A stretch of 64,000 nt of DNA from Sandarakinorhabdus sp. (GCA_020692215.1 JAIMKW010000002.1:496001-560000), one strand, 5' to 3'. Counted from the stretch's first letter, positions 1-8,550 are shown. Made by a program: numbers and translations. The notes: generated by a model from the sequence alone, not told the origin.

Positions 1-623
1 CGCGTCGCCTTGGCCCAGGCCGGCCCGACGACATTCTCCAGCATGCCGGCGACGGCAAAGGCAAAAGCCACCGACAATCCGACATAGCCGATGTAGAGAA
101 GCGGCGGGTGCACCGCGAGCCCGAGATCCTGGAGAAGGGGGTTGAGCCCCTGCCCTTCCGTCGGCGCCGGTATCAACCGGTCAAACGGGTTGGATGCGAA
201 CAAGAGGAAGGCAAAGAAACCAAGCGAAACAATCCCTTGAACAGAAAGAACCCGCGCGCGAAACCGGGGGCCCAGCGTTGCCGGCGCCACTGCGACACCA
301 GCCCCCGCAAGCGCCATCACCAGCACCCACAGCAGCAAAGACCCCTCGTGGTTCGCCCAGACACCGGTGACCAGATACATATCCGGTTTCATCGTATGGC
401 TGTTGGCCGCAACCAGCGCGACCGAGAAATCGGAGACCACAAAGGCCCAGGTCAGAGCAGCAAAGGCCAGCGCCGTGAACAGACCCTGGGCGACTGCGGC
501 CGGCACCGCCAGCCCCGACAGCGCCTCTTCGTCGCGCCAAAGGCCAATGGTGGGCGCCACCGACTGAAGCAGAGCCGCCGCCGCCGCAAGCCAGAGTGCG
601 AAATGGCCGAGTTCGGGGATCAT
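1..623 (-). CDS. ccmF: Cytochrome c heme lyase subunit CcmF (3'-truncated by window edge)
   Basis: Integral membrane component of the system I cytochrome c heme ligation complex. The ATG at 623-621 overlaps the ccmE stop as ATGA, and the frame stays open to the left edge, giving about 207 N-terminal residues of a protein that is usually about 650. The translation starts MIPELGHFALWLA and contains the characteristic CcmF stretches VVSDFSVALVAANSHT and ANHEGSLLLWV, followed by NPLLQDLGLAVHPPLLYIGY. The partial WWD-like heme-handling region lies further left, outside the window. It is the last visible gene of the ccmBCDEF run. Identification is very secure. Confidence 0.95.
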   Translation of the reverse strand, partial: MIPELGHFALWLAAAAALLQSVAPTIGLWRDEEALSGLAVPAAVAQGLFTALAFAALTWAFVVSDFSVALVAANSHTMKPDMYLVTGVWANHEGSLLLWVLVMALAGAGVAVAPATLGPRFRARVLSVQGIVSLGFFAFLLFASNPFDRLIPAPTEGQGLNPLLQDLGLAVHPPLLYIGYVGLSVAFAFAVAGMLENVVGPAWAKAT

Positions 624-1096
624 GCGCCGCGACCGGAGGCAGCGGACGTGTTCATCGGATGACCGGGCTGTTTTTCCAGCGCACGGGCAACTTCGGGCGG
701 CATGTATTTTTCGTCGTGCTTGGCCAGCAGTTCGCGCGCCACGAAGGGGCCACCGCTGCTTGCAAAGCTGCCGGTCGCGATAACCCCCTGCCCTTCGCGG
801 AACAGATCGGGCACCAGGCCACGATAGGAAACCGGGGTATCGGCAGCCATGTCCGTCACCACGAAGGTCAAGGTCAGCCCATCACCCGAGCGCGCGACAG
901 ATCCGGCCTTAACCAGCCCACCAAGCCGAAATGTCTCTCCGGGCTGCGGAGGGCCCTCGGCAAGATCGGATGGCGCCTTGAAATAAGCCGCCGTGTCCTG
1001 CAGCGCGAAGGCCGCAATGACGCCGGCCACTGCAAGCGCAACAACCGCAAAGCCGGCCAGCATCAGCCGCTGCTGTTTAGGTTTTGGAGTGGCCAT
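620..1096 (-). CDS. ccmE: Heme chaperone CcmE
   Basis: Periplasmic heme chaperone that receives heme from CcmC and delivers it to CcmF. It has 158 residues, with a short basic N-terminus, one membrane anchor (about residues 10-30) and an OB-fold domain. The conserved heme-binding region reads LAKHDEKYMPPEV; the His of KHDEKY is the covalent heme ligand in known CcmE proteins. The start ATG overlaps the ccmD stop (TGATG) and its own stop overlaps the ccmF start (ATGA), so the three genes are translationally coupled. Confidence 0.97.
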   Translation of the reverse strand: MATPKPKQQRLMLAGFAVVALAVAGVIAAFALQDTAAYFKAPSDLAEGPPQPGETFRLGGLVKAGSVARSGDGLTLTFVVTDMAADTPVSYRGLVPDLFREGQGVIATGSFASSGGPFVARELLAKHDEKYMPPEVARALEKQPGHPMNTSAASGRGA

Positions 1097-1218
1097 CAGG
1101 AGTCTCCGTCGAGCGCACGCTCGGCACGGCGCATGCGCCTTATGCCCAGCACAAGCATCGCGCCAAGGCCAAGGATGGTGACGGCATAGGCCGCGATGAT
1201 GAAGGGAAGATGTGGCAT
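1096..1218 (-). CDS. ccmD: Heme exporter protein CcmD (40 aa)
   Basis: Tiny membrane protein that stabilises the CcmABC complex and helps release holo-CcmE. The 40-residue frame begins MPHLPFIIAAYAV, has one transmembrane helix (about residues 5-24) and then a basic tail (IRRMRRAERALDGDS). That is the standard CcmD layout: a helix with A-Y near its start, then a basic cytoplasmic tail. It lies exactly between ccmC (ends 1223) and ccmE (overlaps by TGATG). It is too short for most automatic calling, but size, topology and position agree. Confidence 0.92.
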   Translation of the reverse strand: MPHLPFIIAAYAVTILGLGAMLVLGIRRMRRAERALDGDS

Positions 1219-1222
1219 CTTG

Positions 1223-1960
1223 TTATCCCGTCCGTGCAGCGCGGCGCAGCGCGCGGACCTCGACACGCTGTTCGGCGATCAGGGTGCGCATGCGGATGAA
1301 AACAAGCCCCGCGAACAGCAGCAGGAACCCGACAGCCGAAAGCATCAGCGGCGTCAGCATATCGGGATGAATGGAGCTTCCGGACACGCGGATCGAGGCC
1401 GGTTGGTGCAAGGTGTTCCACCATTCAACGCTGTATTTGATGATCGGCAGGTTCACGGTGCCGACAATGGCAAGAAGCCCCGCCATCTTCAGTCCTTTTG
1501 CCTTGTCATCATGCAGATGGATCAACGCCATCACGCCAAGATACAGAAGAAACAGAACCAGCATTGATGTCAGCCGCCCATCCCACACCCACCAGGTTCC
1601 CCAGGTAGGGCGCCCCCAGATCGAGCCGGTGATCAGGCAGATGGCGGCAAACATCGCCCCGACCGGCGCGATCGCGCGAACCGAGAGCGCCGCCAGCGGG
1701 TGCTTCCACACCAGCGCCGCAAGCGCCGCAAGCGCCATGCCCAGATAACCCCCCAGCGCAAACCAGGCGGCTGGAACATGGATGTAGAGAATGCGGACAA
1801 CCTCGCCCTGCAAATAGTCAGGCGGAGCAACAAACAAGCCAATGCCGATTCCAACCGCCAGAAACCCGATGCCCAGCACCAGCAGCCATGGCGTCAGTGC
1901 GACTGCAAGGCGCTGGAAGCGCAAGGGATTGGCAAATGCGTGGAGATCAGGTGCGGCCAT
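1223..1960 (-). CDS. ccmC: Heme ABC transporter permease CcmC
   Basis: Six-helix inner-membrane protein that presents heme to CcmE. The start chosen is the ATG at 1960 (MAAPDLHAFANPLRF), giving 245 residues. It is preceded by a good Shine-Dalgarno sequence (CTAGGAG, about 9 nt upstream), and the longer open frame to 2095 adds only non-homologous residues. The tryptophan-rich WWD signature is clear in GRPTWGTWWVWDGRLTS, with heme-ligand His candidates in YIHVPAAW and in TLHQPASI. It is followed after 4 nt by ccmD. Confidence 0.96.
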   Translation of the reverse strand: MAAPDLHAFANPLRFQRLAVALTPWLLVLGIGFLAVGIGIGLFVAPPDYLQGEVVRILYIHVPAAWFALGGYLGMALAALAALVWKHPLAALSVRAIAPVGAMFAAICLITGSIWGRPTWGTWWVWDGRLTSMLVLFLLYLGVMALIHLHDDKAKGLKMAGLLAIVGTVNLPIIKYSVEWWNTLHQPASIRVSGSSIHPDMLTPLMLSAVGFLLLFAGLVFIRMRTLIAEQRVEVRALRRAARTG

Positions 1961-2057
1961 GTCGAGATGGCTCCTAGCACGGTGAAACGGGCACTTACAG
2001 CCCTCCTGCTTGCCGCAGGGGGGCCATTTTACGCTCCGGCCATCCCGTCCGTGAAGG

Positions 2058-2699
2058 TCAACTGCGAGAAGCGCGTAGGGCCGCGCCCGCTGCAAACGGG
2101 GCGACAGCAGCCAGCATCAGGGCCGCCGAGACGGCAAGGCCCAGCGACCCTGCCTCGTCGGGGCGGCTGCCGAAAAGCAGCATCGGAATCGCCAGCGGCA
2201 CGACCAGCAGGGCCACCAGCCCGCCGCCGCCACGGGCGCCAAGCGTGACACTCGCCGCCAGCACCGCCAGGGCCGACAGCCCCAGTGCCCCCGCAATCAG
2301 CCCGGGCAACAACAGCAGCAGCCGGCCCATTTCGAAGTTCAGCAACATCGCCGCCAACGGCGCGGCAACCAGCAACGGCCCGCCGAACCCGACCCAAAGC
2401 GCCAGCACCCGCGATGTTGCCAGCGTTTCCGTTGCCACACCGCGCGCCATCAGCTGGTCCAGCGTGCCATCCGCCGCATCGGTTGCAAACAAAGTCGCCA
2501 CCGGCATCAGGCTGGCCAGCAAGGCCCCAAGCCACAATATTCCCGGTGCCAGCCGGGCCAGCAGCGCGGCATCGGGCCCGATGGCAAAGGGTAGCAGGAT
2601 CGCCACCAGCAGAAAAAACAACAGCGGCATCAGCCATTCGCCCGGACGGCCAGCCATAAGCGAAAGATCGCGCACGATCAGGCGCGCCAGCAATTTCAT
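2058..2699 (-). CDS. ccmB: Heme exporter permease CcmB
   Basis: Membrane subunit of the CcmABC release complex. It has 213 residues with about six hydrophobic helices and an N-terminal MKLLARLIVRDLSLM typical of CcmB. The ATPase gene ccmA, which normally precedes ccmB, is not adjacent: the upstream neighbour is a DUF1192 gene whose stop overlaps the ccmB start as ATGA. CcmB needs CcmA, so ccmA is presumably elsewhere in the genome. Confidence 0.93.
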   Translation of the reverse strand: MKLLARLIVRDLSLMAGRPGEWLMPLLFFLLVAILLPFAIGPDAALLARLAPGILWLGALLASLMPVATLFATDAADGTLDQLMARGVATETLATSRVLALWVGFGGPLLVAAPLAAMLLNFEMGRLLLLLPGLIAGALGLSALAVLAASVTLGARGGGGLVALLVVPLAIPMLLFGSRPDEAGSLGLAVSAALMLAAVAPFAAGAALRASRS

Positions 2700-2893
2700 T
2701 TGCGAAACAGGCTGTCGGCTATGGATTTGAAGGCGCTTGAACGATCAAGCCTGGTCCGCGTTCGCACGATTTCCGCCTCCAGCGCATCGATTCGGGCTCT
2801 CAGCTCATCAACGCTCAGCCGGTCCAGATCTTCCCGCACCAACTGCGCCAGCAAGCTCTCGGGCCGTTTCGACAGCAGGTCTTCCGGGTCCAT
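2696..2893 (-). CDS. DUF1192 family small protein
   Basis: A 65-residue cytosolic protein starting MDPEDLLSKRP. It has a coiled-coil middle with the family signature LSVDELRARIDALEAEI and ends with SIADSLFRK. DUF1192 proteins are short alphaproteobacterial proteins of unknown function, often next to a quinone oxidoreductase gene, as here (divergent, start at 2992). Starts further upstream add non-homologous residues. Its stop overlaps the ccmB start, so it is probably co-transcribed with the ccm genes. Confidence 0.85.
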   Translation of the reverse strand: MDPEDLLSKRPESLLAQLVREDLDRLSVDELRARIDALEAEIVRTRTRLDRSSAFKSIADSLFRK

Positions 2894-2991
2894 GGCCAAT
2901 GCTCCTCTCGATGCCCAGTCTTTCCAGACTTGATTGCCAGTCTTGAACCCCGGTCTTGCACTTTCCCGCGCAGCGCAGCAACGGGGCTGGC

Positions 2992-3993
2992 ATGAGCACC
3001 ATTCCAACCACCATGCGCGCCATCGACCCGGCAGCCCCCGGAGGGCCCGACGTTCTCGTTGTCACGGAACGTCCCGTCCCGATGCCAGGCCCCGGCGATG
3101 TTCTCATCCGGGTTCACGCAGCCGGGGTAAACCGCCCCGATATCCTGCAGCGCCTGGGCCGCTATCCGATGCCGCCGGGCGCCCCTACCATCATGGGCCT
3201 GGAAGCCGCAGGGGAAGTGATTGCGGTTGGTGAAGGCGTCACCACGATCGCAACGGGCGACCCTGTTACTGCTCTGGTCGCCGGCGGTGGCTATGCCGAC
3301 TATGTCGTCGCACCAGCCGTTCAGTGCCTGCCCGTCCCGCCCGGCATGCGCTTTGCCGAAGCGGCGACCCTTCCCGAAACCTGGTTCACTGTCTGGGCGA
3401 ATCTCGTCGACCTTGCCGGCGCAAAGGCCGGCGAAAGCCTGCTGGTTCATGGCGGCACATCGGGCATCGGCACCACGGCAATCGATCTTGCACGGGTGAT
3501 GGGACTCTCGATCATCGTCACCTGCGGATCCGATGCCAAGTGCATCGCTGCAAAGGCGCTCGGGGCGAACCATGCGCTGAACTACAACGACGGGGATTTT
3601 GCGCCCCAGGTGCGCGAACTGACCGGCGGCAAAGGCGTGGACATCGTGCTCGACATGGTGGGGGGCGATTATATCCCGCGCAATCTCGCCTGCCTCGGGG
3701 TCGGCGGGCGGCATGTGTCCATCGCGTTCCAGAAGGGCGGGCGGGCCGAACTCGATCTGGCGCTGGTGATGCGCAAGCGGCTCGTGCTCACTGGCTCACT
3801 CCTCAGGCCGAGAAGCGTCGCGGAAAAGGGCGCCATCGCGCAGGCGCTTGCAAAAGAGATCTGGCCAATGTTCGCAGATGGCAGCCTGAAACCGCACCTG
3901 TTCAAATCCTTCCCGCTGGAACAGGCTGATGATGCCCACCGGCTGATGGAATCGAGCGGCCATGTCGGCAAGATCGCCCTCACCCTCGTCTGA
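2992..3993 (+). CDS. NAD(P)H-quinone oxidoreductase (zinc-independent MDR family)
   Basis: Medium-chain dehydrogenase/reductase of the quinone oxidoreductase (Qor) type, 333 residues. The N-terminal GroES-like domain contains GVNRPDILQRLGRYPMPPG and the Rossmann domain has the nucleotide-binding loop HGGTSGIGTTAI near residue 150. The Cys/His set that binds catalytic zinc in alcohol dehydrogenases is absent, as expected for quinone reductases. The start at 2992 (MSTIPTTMRAID) was preferred to an in-frame start at 2956, which adds a non-homologous leader. The physiological substrate cannot be read from the sequence. Confidence 0.9.
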   Translation: MSTIPTTMRAIDPAAPGGPDVLVVTERPVPMPGPGDVLIRVHAAGVNRPDILQRLGRYPMPPGAPTIMGLEAAGEVIAVGEGVTTIATGDPVTALVAGGGYADYVVAPAVQCLPVPPGMRFAEAATLPETWFTVWANLVDLAGAKAGESLLVHGGTSGIGTTAIDLARVMGLSIIVTCGSDAKCIAAKALGANHALNYNDGDFAPQVRELTGGKGVDIVLDMVGGDYIPRNLACLGVGGRHVSIAFQKGGRAELDLALVMRKRLVLTGSLLRPRSVAEKGAIAQALAKEIWPMFADGSLKPHLFKSFPLEQADDAHRLMESSGHVGKIALTLV

Positions 3994-4055
3994 CAATAGT
4001 CTGTCCTCCGCCTGACCCTCGTCTGACCGTCAGGTTGACTCGGATGGTCTGATCG

Positions 4056-4670
4056 GTGCCATCTCCGCCCATGCGTCACGCGTCAGTCATAAAACAGGAA
4101 CTCGCCGCCCTCGGGGCAACAACGGAAGTCGGCTTTCAGGCCGCGCCGGCGGACATTGCCCGCATCAAGGCCCTTGCAGCAGAACTGGAGGGCATGAACC
4201 CCACGCCCGAACCTGCGCGGGCGGCAAGCCTGCTGCGCGGGCGCTGGAGGCTTCTCTATTCGAACTTCGAGCTACAGCGCCGAACAACGCTGTCCAGGCT
4301 CAGCCTCAACGTGCTGCCCTCCACAGCTGTCGAGGTGGTGGAGCTGTACAACGAAATCGACCCATCCACCGGCCTTTACGACAATGTCATCCATTTCCTT
4401 TTCGATGATGGCAGCCCGGGTATCCAGGTGATGGCCGGCGAATATGAAGTCGAAGATGACGGTCATCTCGATATCCGCTATTCGGAAGCCTTGGTCATCG
4501 GGCCCGGCGCACCGGTCCGCCTGCCAACCGGGGATTCCCGCGTTGCATCCCTGAAAACCGAGATTACTTATCTGGACGAAGGGTTTCGTCTGGTCCGCGG
4601 CGCCTACGGGAGCCTTTACATTCTCGAACGGCTGGATGCGGCACCCATGCGCTGGGCCCGCGACGCCTGA
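4056..4670 (+). CDS. PAP/fibrillin family (plastid lipid-associated-like) protein
   Basis: A 204-residue protein that I place in the PAP/fibrillin family on the motif RGRWRLLYSNFELQRR near residue 60 and the barrel-like strands that follow, ending with GSLYILERLD. Members in cyanobacteria and plastids bind lipids and carotenoids; bacterial roles are little known. No signal peptide is seen. The GTG at 4056 starts the frame; an ATG at 4071 (MRHASVIKQEL) is an alternative. The gene is followed after 20 nt by a carotenoid oxygenase gene on the same strand, which suggests a link to carotenoid or apocarotenoid handling. Confidence 0.75.
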   Translation: MPSPPMRHASVIKQELAALGATTEVGFQAAPADIARIKALAAELEGMNPTPEPARAASLLRGRWRLLYSNFELQRRTTLSRLSLNVLPSTAVEVVELYNEIDPSTGLYDNVIHFLFDDGSPGIQVMAGEYEVEDDGHLDIRYSEALVIGPGAPVRLPTGDSRVASLKTEITYLDEGFRLVRGAYGSLYILERLDAAPMRWARDA

Positions 4671-4690
4671 CCAACCGGGAGCTATCGCCG

Positions 4691-6097
4691 ATGTCCCTTC
4701 CCTTTCCCGACGAACCCTATCTGAGGGGCTATTACCGCCCCTTCGGCGCCGAGATGGAAGCAGAAGATCTGGTGGTCGAGGGCACCATCCCCGCCGATCT
4801 TGCCGGCACATTCTATCGCAATGGCCCCGATCCCCAGCATCCGCCCCACCCGGACGATCGCTACCATGTGTTCGATGGCGACGGCATGATCTATGCGATC
4901 CGTCTTGGCGGTGGTCGGGCATCGATGCGCAACCGCTATGTCCGCACCCGCAAGTTCGAACTGGAGCGCGCAGCGGGCAAGCGTCTGTTCGGTGTCTTCG
5001 GCAACCCCCGTTTCAACGATCCCTCTGTCAGCCCGATGGAGTATAACACGGCCAACACCCACATCTGGCCGCACGGGGGCGCGCTCTATGCCCTGATGGA
5101 AGGCTGCCCACCCACCGCTCTGGATCCGGATACGCTGGAAACCCGCGGCTACGAGACGTTCGGCAGCACCGTCACCGGCCCCTTTACCGCCCACCCCAAG
5201 ACGGATCCTTCGGACGGCGCAATGCACGCCTTTGGCTACTCAGCCAAGGGCCCCGGCAGCACGGCAGTCCGCTATAACATCATCGATTCCGCCGGGCAGC
5301 CTAGGCACCTCGCATGGCTCGACCAGCCCTATGCCTCCATGATGCATGATTTCGCGTTGACCGAGCGGCATGTCGTCTTCCCCTGCCTTCCGGTCGTGAT
5401 CTCGATGGATCGCGCAATGCAGGGCAAGCCGCTAACGGCATGGGAAAGCGACAGGGCATCCCATTTCGGCGTGATGGCCAAGGGCGGCGCTGGTGGCAGC
5501 GACGTGCGTTGGGTGGAAACCGACCCCACCTTCATGTTCCACATCGCCAACAGCTTCGATGATGGCGATGATGTCGTGATCGATGTGGCAGGCTCGAAGC
5601 GTGCGCCGCTGATGCCGGCTGTGGACGGATCCCTGCCCGACCCGCAGGAAAGCCGCTTCACGTTGAAGCGCTGGCGCATCGGGCACAATGGCACCTTTCG
5701 CGAAGAGCAGATCGACGGGCTGGATCTGCAGTTCCCCCGTATTGATGACCGGATGCAGGGCAAGCGCTACCGCTACGCCTTCGTGAACGGAACGGCCCGG
5801 CCGAGCGCCGGCCGGATCGACGGATTCGACAGCATCGCCACTATCGACGTGGAACGGGGCACCCGCGACGAATTCAGCTTTGGCGACGGGGCCTTTTGCG
5901 GTGAACCCGTGTTTGTAGCGACCGGCCCGGAAGAAGGTGAAGGCTGGCTGCTCAATCTGGTATGGGACAGCCACGCCAACGAGAGCATCCTTGCCATAAC
6001 GGACGCCCGAAACGTGGCGGCAGGCCCGGTTGCACGCGTCCACATGCCGGCCCGCGTTCCCGGCGGCTTCCACTGCCACTGGAGAGCGGCAGCCTGA
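4691..6097 (+). CDS. Carotenoid oxygenase (RPE65/CCD/lignostilbene dioxygenase family)
   Basis: Non-heme Fe(II) oxygenase that cleaves a C=C bond of carotenoids, apocarotenoids or stilbenes. It has 468 residues, close to the family norm. The four iron-binding histidines appear in order: FTAHPKTD, MMHDFALT, FHIANSFDD and, at the C-terminus, GGFHCHW. The N-terminal family motif GTFYRNGPDPQ and the DGDGMIYAIRL stretch are also present. The substrate cannot be settled from sequence: both apocarotenoid and lignostilbene cleavers have this layout. A rho-independent terminator follows directly. Confidence 0.93.
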   Translation: MSLPFPDEPYLRGYYRPFGAEMEAEDLVVEGTIPADLAGTFYRNGPDPQHPPHPDDRYHVFDGDGMIYAIRLGGGRASMRNRYVRTRKFELERAAGKRLFGVFGNPRFNDPSVSPMEYNTANTHIWPHGGALYALMEGCPPTALDPDTLETRGYETFGSTVTGPFTAHPKTDPSDGAMHAFGYSAKGPGSTAVRYNIIDSAGQPRHLAWLDQPYASMMHDFALTERHVVFPCLPVVISMDRAMQGKPLTAWESDRASHFGVMAKGGAGGSDVRWVETDPTFMFHIANSFDDGDDVVIDVAGSKRAPLMPAVDGSLPDPQESRFTLKRWRIGHNGTFREEQIDGLDLQFPRIDDRMQGKRYRYAFVNGTARPSAGRIDGFDSIATIDVERGTRDEFSFGDGAFCGEPVFVATGPEEGEGWLLNLVWDSHANESILAITDARNVAAGPVARVHMPARVPGGFHCHWRAAA

Positions 6098-6101
6098 CCT
6101 T

Positions 6102-6122
6102 GCCCCCCGGAGGGGCTTTTTT
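6102..6122 (+). terminator. Rho-independent terminator after the carotenoid oxygenase gene
   Basis: A GC stem GCCCC/GGGGC around a 5-nt loop, followed by six T residues, starts 5 nt after the oxygenase stop codon. It separates the PAP/oxygenase pair from the crotonase gene starting at 6144. Confidence 0.85.
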
Positions 6123-6143
6123 CCTGAAATCGGAGACTTGAGA

Positions 6144-6941
6144 ATGAGCGACAAGCCTGAATCCGTTGGCCGCGAAGTGCTCTATGACGTGGTCGAAGGC
6201 CATATCGGGCTCGTGCGCCTGAACCGCCCCGACAAGCGCAACGCCGTGAACGGCGATGTCGCAATCGCAATGGACTGGATTGTGAAGGAAACCGAGCGCG
6301 ATCCGGAAATCCGCGTGGTCATCCTTGCGTCGACGGCAGACGGAGCATTCTGTGCAGGGGCTGACCTGTCAGAAATCTCCAAAGGCCGCGGGCACCTCCT
6401 GAGCACGCCCGATGGCGGGTTCGGCGGCCTTGCCACCGCCAGGCGCGAAAAGCCCTGGATCGCGGCCGTGGCGGCACCCGCGCTGGCAGGCGGCTGCGAG
6501 CTCGCCCTGTCTTGCGACATGATCGTCGCGTCCGATACTGCGCGCTTTGGCCTTCCCGAAGTGAAGCGCGGCCTGTTCGCAGGGGCTGGCGGAGTGTTCC
6601 GCCTCACCCGCCGACTGCCGGCCGCCATTGCCTATGAACTGGTCGCAACCGGAGACCCGATAGACGCCCCACGGGCCTATTCGCTGGGCCTCGTCAACCG
6701 GCTGACAACCGCCGACAAGGTGATGGACGAGGCGATTTCCCTGGCAAAGGCGATCAGCATCAACGCCCCGCTCAGCGTCCGCGAAAGCCTGAAAGTGGCC
6801 CGGATGAGCTTCGATCATCCGGAATCGGAATTGTGGCAGGTCAGCCGCAAGACCTCGGCGCTGGTCTTCTCCAGCGAGGATGCCAGGGAAGGCCCCATCG
6901 CCTTCCTCGAAAAACGCGCGCCCGTCTGGAAGGGCCGATAG
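6144..6941 (+). CDS. Enoyl-CoA hydratase/isomerase (crotonase) family protein
   Basis: A 265-residue crotonase-fold protein acting on acyl-CoA thioesters. The oxyanion-hole/CoA-binding regions are visible in AFCAGADLSEI (about residue 70) and AVAAPALAGGCELALSCD (about residue 115). The PEVKRGLFAGAGGVFRL segment carries the Glu usually needed for hydration. The ATG at 6144 has a GGAG ribosome-binding site 9 nt upstream; the longer open frame from 6030 runs through the terminator and is not used. The exact pathway is unknown. Confidence 0.9.
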   Translation: MSDKPESVGREVLYDVVEGHIGLVRLNRPDKRNAVNGDVAIAMDWIVKETERDPEIRVVILASTADGAFCAGADLSEISKGRGHLLSTPDGGFGGLATARREKPWIAAVAAPALAGGCELALSCDMIVASDTARFGLPEVKRGLFAGAGGVFRLTRRLPAAIAYELVATGDPIDAPRAYSLGLVNRLTTADKVMDEAISLAKAISINAPLSVRESLKVARMSFDHPESELWQVSRKTSALVFSSEDAREGPIAFLEKRAPVWKGR

Positions 6942-6945
6942 TCCG

Positions 6946-7173
6946 CTAGCTGGTCGGTGTAACCTCTTCGGGCTGCAACAGCCGGTGGAGGTGAACCACC
7001 ACATATTTCATCGCAGCGTCATCAACGGTGCGCTGCGCTTCTCCGCGCCACGCAGCCTCGGCTGCGGCATAATCCTGGAAGATGCCGACAACGTGGAGAG
7101 CCTCGGGGTTCTCGAAATCCAGCCCACGCGGGTCTTTCACCCGTCCGCCAAATACCAGATGCAATTTGCTCAT
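6946..7173 (-). CDS. DUF4170 family protein
   Basis: A 75-residue protein starting MSKLHLVFGGRVKDPRG, the DUF4170 signature, then a small alpha/beta domain (HVVGIFQDYAAAEAAWRG). Function is unknown. The family is common in alphaproteobacteria. The start overlaps the stop of the upstream gamma-carbonic-anhydrase-like gene (ATGA), so the two are translationally coupled. It converges with the crotonase gene, 4 nt apart. Confidence 0.85.
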   Translation of the reverse strand: MSKLHLVFGGRVKDPRGLDFENPEALHVVGIFQDYAAAEAAWRGEAQRTVDDAAMKYVVVHLHRLLQPEEVTPTS

Positions 7174-7760
7174 GCGGCGGTCTCCATTGTCTTGAACTCT
7201 TCTGCCAGCCGGGCGAGGCTTTCCTGAACCCAGCGATCGAACTCGGGCCCTTCCCAAGCGCGGTGATTACCCCGGGCATAGGCCAATGCGTTGCGGTGAT
7301 AGAACAGCGCGTTCATCCGGTTCGCCATCCAGCTGTTCGCCGTGCGGATCACCTTGGCGGGCGAACCGACAACCACCGAGTTCGGGGGAACGATCGTGCC
7401 ATCCTTCACATAGGCGTGCTGGCCCACGATCGAATTGTCCCCGATGACAGCGCCGCCGTAGATGGTTGCATTGATCCCTACGAGCACGTTGTTGCCGATG
7501 ATGCTGCCATGGATCGTCGCGTGATGGGTTATCGAACAGTGCGATCCGATGATGACAGGGCGGCCCGGATCCGTGTGAATCATCACGAAATCCTGAATGT
7601 TCGTATAGTCGCCGATCTCGACATGCGCTGCTTCGGAGCGAATGACGGCATTGCACCAGATGGACGCGCCCTCGCCTGTCCGCACCTTGCCATAGATGGC
7701 GGCAGACGGATGGACGAAGGCTGCGCGCGAAAGATCAACGTCGCTGATGGAGTCTGTCAT
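7170..7760 (-). CDS. Gamma-carbonic anhydrase-like hexapeptide-repeat protein
   Basis: A 196-residue left-handed beta-helix protein with the hexapeptide repeats typical of the gamma-carbonic anhydrase/YrdA family (for example IIGNNVLVGINATIYGGAVIG). Histidines at MIHTD, THHATIHG match the three zinc-binding positions of the trimeric family. The C-terminus ends in an alpha-helix (SLARLAEEFK), as in relatives. Whether it is an active carbonic anhydrase or only a structural homologue cannot be told from sequence. It is coupled to the DUF4170 gene downstream. Confidence 0.88.
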   Translation of the reverse strand: MTDSISDVDLSRAAFVHPSAAIYGKVRTGEGASIWCNAVIRSEAAHVEIGDYTNIQDFVMIHTDPGRPVIIGSHCSITHHATIHGSIIGNNVLVGINATIYGGAVIGDNSIVGQHAYVKDGTIVPPNSVVVGSPAKVIRTANSWMANRMNALFYHRNALAYARGNHRAWEGPEFDRWVQESLARLAEEFKTMETAA

Positions 7761-7771
7761 GCCTCAGGCGT

Positions 7772-8413
7772 CTATTTCGCCTGACGCATGAAGTCCACCA
7801 ACGCGTCGAACCCGTTCTTTTCGATATAGGCGGAAAAGTCAGCCTCCTGGGTCAGCGCCACGTTCACGCCATTGACGGTGATGTTGGTGATGAGCGGCTT
7901 CGCGCCGGACTTCACCTGCCAGATCGCGTCGATGGGCTTGCCGCCCTTGGGATCGGTGATTCGCGTGTACACATCCACATCGCCACGGCTGCCGCGCGGC
8001 GCTGTGCGCACCACCAGAACCTTGGCAGATGCGAAATCATAAAGCCGATCGGAGTAGGTGTTGACCAGAAAGTCAGGCAGCGCCGCCCGATAGGCATCCA
8101 GTTGCTGGGGCGTCAGCTTGATAGGGCTGTTGGGAGCGCGATAGCGGCGGATCAGGCGGAGCCCGGCTTCATCGACGGCGAAGTTTGCCCGCAGCAGGGT
8201 GCGAAACTTCCCGCGAGCCGCATCTTTCGAAAGGCTTTTGTCGCGCAGCACGGCAAAGGCATCGGCCGCGATACGATCGATGAAGTCGGCCGCAGCCTTC
8301 TGCTGCCCGGCTGTCGCGGCTCCGGCTGCGGCCTGCTGTGCTGCCGCAGGCGCTGTGCTCATCAGCGCGGCGGTGGACATCGCAAGGGCGACAGCAGAGA
8401 TCATGATCTTCAA
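7772..8413 (-). CDS. MlaC-like phospholipid-binding protein (ABC transporter substrate-binding, Ttg2D family)
   Basis: Secreted periplasmic protein of the MlaC/toluene-tolerance Ttg2D family, which carries phospholipids between outer and inner membrane. It has 213 residues with a signal peptide (about residues 1-25, ending STAPAAAQQ) and the family regions AARGKFRTLLRANFAVDE and VNTYSDRLYDFASAK. The frame opens with TTG at 8413. An AGGAG ribosome-binding site 8 nt upstream fits this TTG and is too far (17 nt) from the in-frame ATG at 8404, so TTG is preferred. No mlaD/E/F genes are adjacent. Confidence 0.85.
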   Translation of the reverse strand: MKIMISAVALAMSTAALMSTAPAAAQQAAAGAATAGQQKAAADFIDRIAADAFAVLRDKSLSKDAARGKFRTLLRANFAVDEAGLRLIRRYRAPNSPIKLTPQQLDAYRAALPDFLVNTYSDRLYDFASAKVLVVRTAPRGSRGDVDVYTRITDPKGGKPIDAIWQVKSGAKPLITNITVNGVNVALTQEADFSAYIEKNGFDALVDFMRQAK

Positions 8414-8550
8414 GGGGCTTGCTCCTGATACAACGGCCGGTCAGCATCGAGGGTCCGTGCTACGGCAAACGGCGCCGGTCACCCGACGCCGTTCATTAAT
8501 TCGTATAGATTACAGCGGCTTTCAGAGGCATGAACAGCCGGGCGGTTCCG

